Shown: one piece after another, positions 11,864-22,700 of the stretch
How the letters are laid out: every line of letters starts with the position of its first letter
How positions within the stretch are numbered: position 1 is the first letter of the stretch
Source: Rhynochetos jubatus
Taxonomy: Eukaryota > Chordata > Aves > Eurypygiformes > Rhynochetidae
Direction of reading: 5' to 3'
DNA: 64,000 nucleotides
Assembly: GCA_027574665.1 (NCBI GenBank)
Contig: CM050650.1
Coordinates: 98,429,086-98,493,085, forward strand
Made by a program: the position numbers and the translations under genes
The notes under the pieces: generated by a model
Database searches by the model: none
Told to the model about the DNA's origin: nothing
The model's input: only the letters and a program-made list of their open reading frames with translations

Positions 11864-14800
11864 AGCCGCCTGACAGCATTAGAAGACAATTACCATGCAA
11901 AATAGGGAAACACAATCTGACAGCATAAAGTTTTAACCAGAGACAGAGGTATCTGCATTACAGCAGATAGAGCTGCGTCACACACTGCAATGTTCGTGTA
12001 CACAACCCCCTGTTCAGGTTAAACAGTCCTTCTGCTGTAATTTTGTCCTCGGTGGAAACTCCATGTTGCATTGTGACAGGGCTAAGAAAGAAAGTGTGAG
12101 GGGAGGACCCAGCTATTTTCATTTTGTTTTATTTAATGTATTAAGCATAATTTTTCCTATTCTGTGTCAATAATTTATAGTAATTGTATGCAGTACCTTC
12201 AAGATCCATTTGTAGGCTGGTTGACCCCAGACTGCTTCCTTTCAGTTGCAGAGCAAATCCTCCTTAGAGTCCTCCACCCTGACTTTTCAATCTCTTCATA
12301 GAGGGCTAAGGAGGAACCAGCCGTTCACCGTGACATTGGCCACGAGGAGGACCAAGAGGGATTTGGGAATATCACAGAAGAGGCTAAGAATGAATTGTTG
12401 GAGGCCTTTGTGCACAGCCATTGCAAACCCAACAGGCTCAAACCACAGGAAGGGTTCCTTCATCTGTAACTGGGGTCTGAGGCAAGCCACTGCAGCAAAC
12501 AAGACTCTTCTAAACAGTTAAGCAATTTATTTTTCATGTCCATGAATGTCCACGGGCCTTGGGAATAATTTCCAACCCCTCTCCACTTCTGTTCAGCTCT
12601 GATACATGTTAAAGTACATAATACACAGCTAAATCCATGGCGAGGCTGGCTCACAGCTCTCTACCTGTTTTTCCAGTTTCAAAGTATTAACCATTTCGGA
12701 AAAATGTGCAGAAAAAGTATTTGATATATATTCAAAAATAAACAGCTGGAGGAATGAAAGTATGGGTGTGCAGGGACTACTCGTTGCAGTCAATCCAACA
12801 AAAAGCCTAGAAAACAAAGATCAAGATGTTGTATAATTATTTCAAAACTAAAATGCAAAAGGAGTTGAGAAAATTGTCACATTAATTAAAAAATGCAGGT
12901 AGTAACAGGCTACTGTCAGCACCTTAATCACAATCTCTAGTACAGCAACAACTATAATGCCTTCATGTTGTCACGAGGACACAGTCAACACCAAGGTGCT
13001 GTTGTACCACTGTGAATACTGTGGGATGTATGCTGTGGTTCAGGAGACCATTTTTCCTGCCTAGCTCACAGAGGAAAAGGATTCACTGCTGGAGCGTATT
13101 TGTGCCGAATTATCACACCCACGTTGGCCAGTGGAAGACCAGTGTGATTCTACCCATTCCTCTATCCTTGCCCATTTGCTCCTGAATGATAGGAACAAGG
13201 AAAACTGTTTTCCTATTTATCCCTGACTGACAAGACCCAATTTCCTAAATAACACCACACAAAGCCTCCAAGGCAGGTAGCTTATAAGCACAAGACCCAC
13301 ATCTCTCCAATGCCTGAGTTGTCTAATGCTGTTCTGAAAGAAGAGCCTTGCAACTCAGGTATGATGCTGATGAAATATTACCATCATTCCTCCTGAAAGT
13401 GAATCAATTTATCACAATGATGTTGGCTTTTACTCCAGAAATTCCAGACACGAATTGAAAAATATCATGGTGCTAAATATTTTGCAGTAATAAATTAATA
13501 CAATTACATACTTAATACTATCTATAAAATGTCCTTTCTCAGGGGAAAAAAGGTGTTTTTCTACTGTTGTGATATTCCTGGCAGTTGATAGAAAAGCAAA
13601 GTTAAACAACAGAACCTCCTTTAATTTCACAGTCTGTGATTCTTTCATAAAACTTTTAAAGATCAATTATGGCCCATCAATGCAGAAGTCAGGCTGAACT
13701 AAGTGATTTATGCATAAATCACCTTATACAGTGAACTACTGCAGAATGAGCAACTCATCTGTTAAATGTACATTCAAAAAACTTATTTTTGGCACTGTAT
13801 TGCACTTTACCATTACATTAGTCTTTCTGATTCTTCATATTTTCTGTCATCGAGACATCTTGTTGCATGTGTAGCTCTGTGTGACTTTCATAAAACATGT
13901 GCAGTTGAATGAAATAGAAATGGAAATCAGAGAGCAATTGTTTATTGAGGGGATGGTCTGATATCCCAAACATAAAATGAAAATGGTGAATTAATGCTTT
14001 TCAAAGCCATCCCTCATTTCTTAGGTTTATCTCACAGTCAGTTTGTTTAATACAGAAAAAAACCAAGATAGATTTGTTTTCCTTTCCCCTGGAAAATAGA
14101 GAAAGTGATTACATTCCAGTAGAAGCTGGAAGCATGGCTGGGTGTGACTTTTGAAGAAATGCCATTGCAACAGCTTGTTGGGCCTTTCAGATTAAACTAA
14201 AACTAGAAGACACTCTTCCTCATCTGGAGCAGAGTTAGCAACAATCAAACAAGTCTTTAAAAACTCATTCTCCAACTCAGAGGCGGGACATATTAAGTAG
14301 CCAAAATCAGGTGGTAGAGTTTTTGTGCTCCGGTGAGAGCTGAAGAAATTTTGTGTGTTATTTTTACCTCTACAGTCCACAGTAGTCAGTAGTTTTATCA
14401 CCAGGTACCTCTCAATGCTGTTGCAACACAGCAGGCAGTGCACGCAGCTGATGGAGGGTGGGGAGGAGCAGGGAGCGTTTCTGGATCTGGCATTTCCCTC
14501 CTACTACAGGGCAGCTGCCAAGCTCTCGCACTGCAAAGGTGAGGTCGGGTGAGGAGCTGAGGGACAGGATACATCCCAGCGGGTGGCAAGCCAGAGCCTT
14601 GTCCCTGTACAACAAAAGGCTGTTTGTTGTCTATTGGAAGAAGCCACAAACTATCAGAGCAAGATGTTGATGTGTACTGGCACCTTCGTGTGCGAAAAGG
14701 TCTGTAAAGTCAGTATCCAACCAGAGATTTCAGAAGTAGTATTGGAGTAGCTTGTGAAATGTACCTGCCTACTAGTGAAAATGCAGTCTCGTGAAATAGT

Positions 14801-15472
14801 TTCATCCCATATTTCTAACAGAAGAATTAGAATTGTATTCATGGTGGCTCTTTAATCAGACAGAAGAGCCACTAGGTATTTTGATTTTGCTGTTGAAGAG
14901 TACCGCTAGTCCAAACTCAAACCAGTACACCATCCAAATGCTAAAGTAACAAAGGAGAAGAAACAGGCATGTCAAGTCAGTCTAACAGAGCAAAGCATCA
15001 ACATTTGGAAATGTATTCTTAAGTCTGTGATCATCCAGGGGAGTAAATCAGTTGAGATGCATCTTTAAAATCTCCATGTAAATAAAGGCTTGGAGCACAT
15101 TGCAGCAATACAAACCTTATTGCCCATCTAAACCTGTTATCTACAAGAAGCAGTTACAACACTGTCATACCCAACAAAACCTCTCTAGAACAACAAGGAA
15201 GAGTAGATTTTTCTGCCGTCATCAGGATGAGCATGTAGGAGAGCATGAGAGAACCTAGAAAACACATTTGTCATTGGGCCTGATTTATAGCTATTGCTCT
15301 ACCAGTGGTGTGGCTGAGCCCCTCAGCACTGCAGAAAATAGACCCTCTGGGCTGCTTTGCGCTGTGCTGGTGGATGCTGAATGGATCGGTGCTGCGCAGT
15401 GCAGCTCAGCCCCCCTTCTCTTTCATAACAGTGCCGTGGGTGGAGAGACTGGAATGTAACTAGCTCAGTGCA
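11864..15472. other. Unique non-coding stretch, no gene seen
   Basis: About 3.6 kb. The only notable structure is a 20-bp palindrome at 13703-13722. A GC-richer patch at 14420-14600 carries overlapping frames on both strands, but none resembles a known family. Confidence 0.5.
13703..13722. promoter_or_regulatory. 20-bp perfect palindrome, POU/homeodomain-like
   Basis: The sequence 'gtgatttatgcataaatcac' equals its own reverse complement over all 20 bases. Its centre, ATTTATGCATAAAT, looks like two overlapping octamer/POU half-sites. The palindrome is a direct observation. Regulatory function is inference. Confidence 0.35.
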
Positions 15473-15892
15473 TGTGTATAGGGTTTGCGTGGCAAGGGTT
15501 TGGTAGCAGGGTGGCTTCTGTGAGGAGCTGTTGGAAGCCTCCCCTATGTCTGATGGAGCCAATGCCCGCCGGCTCCAAGATGGACCTGCTGTTGGTCAAG
15601 GCCAAGGCCAACAGTGATGATGGTACCACTTCTGGGATAACTTAATTGAGGGATGGGGAGAGTGTGAAATTGCATCAGCCAAAGACACGAGTGAAAATAT
15701 GTGAGAGAAACAACTCTGCAGACCCCCAGGTCAGTGGAGAAGGAGGGGGAGGAGATGCTTCAGGCACTGGAGCAGAGATTCCCCATCAGCCCATGGTACA
15801 GACCATGGTGGGGCCAGCTGTGCCCTTGTAGCCATGGAGGGTCATCGGGGAGCAGAGACCCCCCTGCAGCCCAAGGAGGACCACACACTAGA

Positions 15893-16131
15893 GCAGGGGA
15901 ATGCCCGAAGGAGGCTGCAACCCCATAGGCAGCCTGCGCTGGAGCAGGCTCCTGGCAGGAGCTGTGGCCCCATCAAGAGAGGAGCCCATGGCGGAGCAGG
16001 TTTTCTGGCAGGACTTATGTGTCCATGGGGGACACAGGCTGGAGCAGTTCATGAAGAACTGTAGCCCGTGGGAAAGACTCATGTTGAAGAAGTTCATGGA
16101 GAACTGCCTCCTTTGGGAGGGACCCCACACT
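15893..16131 (+). repeat. Degenerate internal tandem repeat in the LTR
   Basis: Units of about 45-52 bp start with (G)GAGCAG or a close variant at roughly 15893, 15941, 15993, 16041 and 16086. They share a GGCAGGA or CATGGAGAACTG-type middle. The units are diverged from each other. The last two (16041-16131) have no counterpart in the related LTR at 31147-32147. Confidence 0.65.
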
Positions 16132-16354
16132 GTAGCAGGGGCAGAGTGTGAGGAGTTCTTCCCCTGAGGAGGAAGAAGTGGAAGAGAAAATGTATGATTA
16201 ATTGACCACAACCCCCATTCCCCATCCCCCTGTGCTGCTCAAGAGGGAGGAGGTACAAAAATTGGGAGTAAAGTTCTGCCTGGGAAAAAGGGAAGGGTGG
16301 GTGAAATGTGTTTTAACATTTGATTTCTCATTATCCTACTCTGATTTGTTTGGT

Positions 16355-16360
16355 AATAAA
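16355..16360 (+). terminator. LTR poly(A) signal
   Basis: AATAAA within TGGTAATAAACTAAAC, in the same place as the reversed signal at 31331-31336 of the related LTR. This sets the sense strand of both copies. Confidence 0.6.
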
Positions 16361-16422
16361 CTAAACTAATTTCCCCAAGTCCAATCTGTTTTGCCTATGA
16401 TGACAATTGGTGATTGATCTCT

Positions 16423-17356
16423 TTAATATCTTTATCAATCATATGGATGAGGGGATTGAGTGCACCCTCAGCAAGTTTGCAGATAACACCATGTTGTGGA
16501 CAGTGTTGATTTGGTTGAGGCTAGAAAGGCTCTTTAGAGGGATCTGGACAGGCTGGATTGCCACGCTGAGGCCAATTCTGTGAGGTTCAAGAAGGCCAAC
16601 TGCCAGGTCCTACACTTGGGCCAGAACAAACCCCTGCAACGCTACAGGCTTGGGGATGAGTGGACGGAAAGCTGACCAGCAGAAAAGGACCTGGGGGTGC
16701 TGGTCGGCACCCAGCTGATTATGAGCTGGCAGGGTGCCCAGCTGGCCAAGAAGGCCAACAGCATCCTGGCCTGCATCAGGAACAGTGTGGCCAGCAGGAC
16801 TAGGGCAGCGATTGTCCCCCTGTACTGGGCACTGGTGAGGCCGCACCTCGAATCGTGTGTTCAGTTTTGGGCCCTTCACCCAAAACACACTGAGATGCTG
16901 GCATGCCCAGAGAAGGGCAGTGGAGGTGGGGAAGGGTCTGGAGCACAAGTCCTGTGAGGAGCAGCTGAGGGAACTGGCGTTGTTTAGCCTGGAGAAGAGG
17001 AGGCTCAGGGGAGACCTTATTGCTTTCTACAACTACCTGAAAGTAGGTTTTAGCAAGGTGGGTGTTGGTCTCTTCTCCCAAGTGACAACTGATAGGACAA
17101 GAGGAAATGGCCTCAAGTTGCACCAGGGGAGGTTTAGATTCAATATTAGGAAAAATTTCTTCACCAAAAAGGCTGTCAGGCATTGGAAGGGGCTGCCCAG
17201 GGAAGTGCTTGAGTCTCCATCCCTGGAGGTATTTAAGAGACGTGTAGGTGAGGTGCTTAGGGAGATGGTTTCGTGGTGGACTTGGCAGTGTTAGGTTAAT
17301 GGTTGGACCTGATGATCCTAAAGGTCTTTTCCAACCTAACTGATTCTATGTTTCTA
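16423..17356 (+). mobile_element. CR1 LINE, 5'-truncated, inserted into an LTR
   Basis: Starting inside the reverse transcriptase palm region, the translation shows the FADD-box neighbourhood, then [65 protein letters not shown] and [20 protein letters not shown], the C-terminal part of CR1 ORF2. It ends with the CR1 3' UTR 'ggttggacctgatgatccta' and an ATTCTATG-type tail at 17343-17359. The copy is dead. The FADD box reads FADN (16476-16487) and the frame shifts between the two longest frames near 16860-16950. It is flanked by TGATCTCT on both sides (16415-16422 and 17357-17364). Confidence 0.96.
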
Positions 17357-17364
17357 TGATCTCT

Positions 17365-17487
17365 CCTGTCCTTATCTCGACCCATAAGCCTTTTATTATA
17401 TATTCTCTCCTCTGTCCATCTGTGGAGTGGGAGTGATAGAGCGGCTTTGGTGGGCACCTGGTGTCCAGCCTGGATTAACTCTCCACA
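17365..17487 (+). mobile_element. ERVL-like LTR, 3' portion
   Basis: This is the continuation of the LTR begun at 15473. 'cttatctcgacccataagcc', then AGAGCGGCTTTGGTGGGCACCTG and the terminal 'ggattaactctccaca' line up with the reversed first ~125 bp of the LTR at 31147. Removing the CR1 and one TGATCTCT copy joins the two halves in register. Confidence 0.9.
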
Positions 17488-19658
17488 GCGTTGCAAGGAG
17501 GTACAATCAAAAGCCTTAGAGCTCTGTATCCAGCTGTTACCACCTCTTAGGAGGAAAATGAAGGAATCAGGAAAGCAAAGAATTGGAAAACTCTCATCAT
17601 AAGAACACAGTCTTTCATCAGATGTGCTTCCTCTGCTATGTCCCTACATGCTCAGAGCACAAGGTACTTACAGAATTTCACGTTTTATTGATCAGCCCAT
17701 CCTTAAGTTTAGCTAAGGGACAATACCAGTTATTCAACTGGTTGGTAGAGGATAGATTTTAAATCATGCTGAAACACAAATACGACTCACAAGACCATAC
17801 TCTTTGCAGATTTTATGTAAGAGCTAGAGCATCACAGCCTAAAGTACAAACACAAAAGATTTTGGAAAACAAAGCAGAATGGCTCTGACTCCTTACCGCT
17901 CTGCATCCTGCAATCTTTTACCTATGTACAAAATGCAATGCAGCCAAACAAAAGCAGTGTTCTTCATCCAGTGAGGTACCTCTCCAGGCAGATGACTTAG
18001 GAACACGTAAAACATGCAACACACAAACAACGTAATACTACTTCTACCTACCCAATAGGGTAGCAAGAGCTCCTGCTTTGCTAGATTGAGGCCTAAATAA
18101 CAACTTGCTATACAAGACAAAGGAAAAGACGATATTTTCTATTAGATAACCATTATTAACCTCTTATATAAGTAAATGGAGTGCCAACTGAAGGTTCCAT
18201 CTAGCTGGCAGGAAAGCTCGTTTCAATAGTAAAGGCAATGTGGGGTAGAAAAATTAATTTCAGGCATGCCCGTATGAACATATGGTCACAGCCCCTGGAA
18301 ACTCACCTCCTTCGGGTCCCTGGCACTGATGAGAAAGGTTTTAGGAATTTCCCTTGAAGAACAGCAGATGCAGGAAGGAAATTTGTCCCTGCAACTCTCC
18401 AGTCTGAAAGGGGCTGCAACACTTGCATATGGGTGGTTACAGCAGGGTAACACTTAACAGAGGTTCCTTCTTTCCAAAAAGCTGCCTGGAGGTGGAAAGG
18501 AGTTTCTGTGATGTTATCACGATTGGGCTGCTCCCTCCTGCCCCCATATGAAGGTAAGGCTCTCCGCAATGACTTCTTGCACCGTTCCCACTCCTCCTTG
18601 GCTGCGGGGGAGCTGAGTGACCCGAGCTATCCCCAGACAAGACACAGATAAACACGTCTGAGGGCAGAGATGTCAGGTATTAACCCCTTTTCTTCCAAGA
18701 AGGGCTGAGGCAGGATCATGTGTGAGTGTGGCCAGTAACCCTGCTATGGTAAAGAAAGGGTGAGTCTCTATGACTGTTGTATTACTTGTGTTACTCTACA
18801 GTAGCATAACAGGCAGGATTTTTGTCCCCATTTCTCTGCTGTGCTGAGTTTCTTGCTCCCACAACTTTGTACTGCTGCAGCTTTGCTTGTCTTTGTGAAG
18901 CAGAAGAGCACCAGCATCTCCTGTGGCTTAGGAAGTACTGTAAAAACCCTGATTTGAAAGGACCTCTGGGCCTGTTGCCTGGATGCTTCAGGCAGCAAAG
19001 GATTCGCATGCTATTGAATTATTGTCTTCTGTGGCTGAAGGGAGCAGCAAGGGAATGCCACGCTTGCTGGATGATAGCACAGCTGCTGAAGCATCTTTTT
19101 ACAGTTTTTAAACATCGGCTCTCTCTCCTATAGTAGCTGTGTTGCATAAACAACACATGCCATGCCTTAGCTTTCAAACTAGCATCCAGCTGCTGAAAAC
19201 ATCTTAGCCTGATGCCTGGTGGTGTTAGTCTGAAAGTATATATGAAAGTATATGCATTCCTGCATTACAGAATTATGTTATACACACATACAGAAATGGG
19301 ATCCTGCCTTATGTAAGTCCGTTTACAGGAAGTATCACAACACACATATCTCTGAAGTCCTATGGAATCATCCATATCAACATTATATACCATAGAACAG
19401 AAATTATTCTTGTATTATTTGAATATAAAACATTCCTATTTTTTTGATTTTAAAATAATGTGTCCAATTTTAGAAAATGATACAGGTACGCACACAAATC
19501 TGAGACCATGTACATATATCTAAAAGATCACATATATATATATACTGTACATATAACCACACACAGTGTACATATATACACCTTCTCTGTAATATGAATG
19601 TGTTATTATGTGAGAAGAGAACATAACAACTTATTTCCAGGGAAATTACAGCTAGGGT
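17488..19658. other. Unique non-coding stretch, no gene seen
   Basis: About 2.2 kb. A short TA-rich run lies at 19531-19545. Frames of 60-100 codons overlap on both strands between 18300 and 19130, without family signatures. Confidence 0.5.
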
Positions 19659-19795
19659 CATAGAATCACAGAATCACAGAATGGTTTGGGTTGGAAGGGA
19701 CCTTAAAGATCATCTAGTTCCAACCCCCCTGCCATGGGCAGGGACACCCTCCACTAGACCAGGTTGCTCAAAGCCTCATCCAGCCTGGCCCTGAA
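19659..19795 (-). mobile_element. CR1 LINE fragment, extreme 3' end
   Basis: The reversed CR1 tail 'catagaatcacagaatcaca' is followed by 'ggttggaagggaccttaaag' and the CCCCCCTGCCATGGGCAGGG block. Similarity stops after CAGCCTGGCC near 19790. Only about 135 bp are kept, all 3' UTR or the last codons. Confidence 0.95.
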
Positions 19796-22700
19796 GACAG
19801 CCCTTAAGCATATCTCTCCTCTGCCCACATGGAGAACATTTGAGGGAGGGAGGGGACAAAAATAAGAATATGGTATGATCGCACACTTACATGCAAGACA
19901 GAAGTTTGCAAGGCTGTGAAGAAAGCAAGGATATACTTTTTCCTCCAGTTCCCAGTGACTGCTGAGTTCAGATACTGTGAGTCAGGAGACATTCCTTGTC
20001 ATAGAGACAAGGCACCACCAAGCTGCTGGTGACTCCCATTTAGTCCTCAGCAAAGTCTTCCGTCAAACTGAAGAACTGGCAGCATTTTGAAAGTAGCAAT
20101 GAAAATGATTCAAAACCAGCAGTAAAGTGGCAGTGAATCTACTTTCTCTTCTCCTCTTTTGACAATCTTACACACCACACAGTCATACATACATGCAGAT
20201 TATCTCCCCTTATATTTATGAATATGTACATACACACCCACCCCAGAGCGGTTCTATGGGAGGCCAGGACAAACGGTTAAAAACATGTAAAAATATATAT
20301 ACTTCCACATGTGCACAGATTATCTAGACCTCTGCTACTCACGAGCAGAACAAATGCAAATGAATGGAGAAAACTGCACAAAGTCGTGTATTTTACCGAT
20401 TTTATTTATTTATAACATTTATGGAGGATTTTGCAAAGCTAATTCTCAGACGTTACTTGCCATTTTACAAGCATGTTTAACATCTGCCGTGTCAGGTAAA
20501 TGTGTAGCTATTTACTCTTCTGTAGAGATGGTGCTGATTACATAAAGGAGCAGGTGTATTTCTTGGGTAATGCAGCTGAAACAGAAATATTTTGTCCCAG
20601 GGGAAACCAGCCCTGATGTATGAAATGTGCTGAGGATACAGGATGCCGTGCTTACTAGGAAAGTCTCAACAAATTCCCTTGCAAGGTGTGCAACCTCTGT
20701 ACATCAGGAGCATCACCACCAGGTACCTGAACATGCCGTAATGAAATTATTGCACCTACAATTGCAGTCCCTGTTCTTTCAGTGGGGAGACCAACAGCAA
20801 TTTTCCTTCTCAGCGAGAGAGACTAACTAAGCCCTTTTTTTTCTCTGTCTCGCACAAACACACACATATTTTGCATACAACAGCCCTTTATATGCTCCCT
20901 TCTCATCTGGGGACCATAGATGTGCTGACTCCACAAGCGTGTGCAGCTGGCCAGGACCTTGCTGTGCAGCTTCATTACTGCAATGGTTATGAACCGTGCC
21001 AAAACCTATTGCTTTCAGCTCCTGTGCCAGTACCGTCATTCGCTCTAGGTGCTCTTCTCCATGTTTAACCTTGGATTACAGCCCACACCCATCACTGTCT
21101 GCCTTGATGTTGATCTCCTCCCCTGTGATCTGCTCCTCCATCATACAGCCACCTTCTGCACCTTTCTCCTTTCCAGCTTAGTTTAGATTTCCTTTCATGC
21201 AGCCAAATTATAGCACCTCCAAGCCATATCACACATAGGCAGCCTGTCTTTGGATGAAGTTACCTTGCAGTATTTACTACATAATTTGGTAGCTCACTCC
21301 TTAATGGGCTCTACTCTGGCTGCAGGCAGATCTAGTCAAGGTATGTTAATTAGCAAGCAGTCAGACCTATGAAATATTGGCCTGGTAATTATCCACTGAA
21401 AGTTTTCATCTTACTGAACCATTTTTGAGCCCATCTAAATTGCTACCCATCAGCCCAGCAGGGTTGTTTCAGACGTAGTGACTGGTACATTACAAAGAGG
21501 GTGAACCTCACAAATGAAATCCCTCCCTGAGAGTAGTATGCAAATGGGATTGGGTTCACCTTTTACAGTCAGCAACTCAAAATGCTGTATGGCTGCCCCA
21601 CTCATTAGAGCAAAGGCATCATGCTGAATACAGACGCTGCCCTCTATCCCTGTTGCTTAGTTCCTTAGTAAAATTCATGCTCTGGAGGAACTAAGCAGTC
21701 AACATAGTTCACTGAGCGATGTGGCACAGAGGAATGAGGCCCTTGCAAAGAATATAGAGTCACACTGCAGCCTTCTCACTTCTGAAAGCCCAAGTGGTTT
21801 CCAAACCGTGTGCCTTTCCTTGTACACTCTGCTTACAATCTGGAAAATCATAGAAGGATTTTAATTCAGAATTGCACAGAAACGGCAATGAAATACTGGC
21901 GTGCTGACACAGTTCCGTGTTAGGTGCTGCTTTGACTTAATAAATTGTGAAAGACCACAGGCTCTTGCCTGATGGAGGGCTTTCTCAGTGGATTTTTAAC
22001 AGGTCTTTGATCTGAGGCTTCACAGTGTGATGCACAGATTGACTGAAAGACACAATGGTATTACTGAAGTTCGAGGGTTGTTTAATTGGTACAGAATTGT
22101 ACTAGGTCCCCTTGTCTCCTGTGTCATTTAATTTGATCTTTCTTGAGCTTCTTCCCTGACATTTCTAATCATACAGCAGATTTTTGTAAAGGACAGGGGG
22201 GCAGAGCAGGATGCAGGACGCTGGATCGTTCTCAACCTTTGGCAAATGCAGTGGCCCACCACAGTATTTCTCCTTTCTGCCGTAGTGCTTTCCTGGTGTT
22301 TTCCTCCATTCTTCCATCACATCTGTACAAGTACATTCAGAGATGAGAATTCAGAAAAAAATAAATGTATGAGCACAGACCTTGCAGGAGGTGAGTTTGT
22401 CATTATTCTCTTTAATGGCATTGATTTCCTTTTCATTTTCACTGCTGAAGAGAAAGGAAGAACTGTAAATAAGAGAATAATGCTACTGTCACACTGACAT
22501 ACTGTAAGGAACAGCACAATACACCTTGAATGAAAAACACGGGACAGCAGTTCTGCAAAACTACCATTTCCAGGGTCATAGGTGATGCATTTATGGAGTT
22601 TTATTTTTTCCTGGCTTATTGTGTAATGGAATCTTTGAAATGCAGTATCAGAAGGTGCTCGAGGGGTCGCACAGGACAGCCCTCAGTGAGACATTTACCT

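Larger units (their letters stand above)
15473..16422 (+). mobile_element. ERVL-like LTR, 5' portion (split by CR1)
   Basis: This long LTR is the same family as the minus-strand copy at 31147-32147. Matching anchors in order are the opening TGTGTATAGGGTTT, the block 'aggtcagtggagaaggaggg', repeated GGAGCAGG units at 15941-16131, 'accacaacccccattcccca', and the AATAAA poly(A) signal at 16355-16360, which sets the sense strand as plus. The match continues at 17365-17487 after an inserted CR1. No gag, pol or env-like sequence is adjacent, so it is a solo LTR. The frames inside (for example 15888-16211) are not genes. I found no clean 5-bp target duplication (GTGCA before, GCGTT after). Confidence 0.88.

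Noticed and set aside
15888-16211. 107-codon minus-strand frame and overlapping plus-strand frames
   Set aside because: Inside the LTR's internal repeats and open on both strands, as expected from GC-rich repeat units.
16800-17183. 127-codon minus-strand frame
   Set aside because: Antisense shadow of the CR1 reverse transcriptase region.
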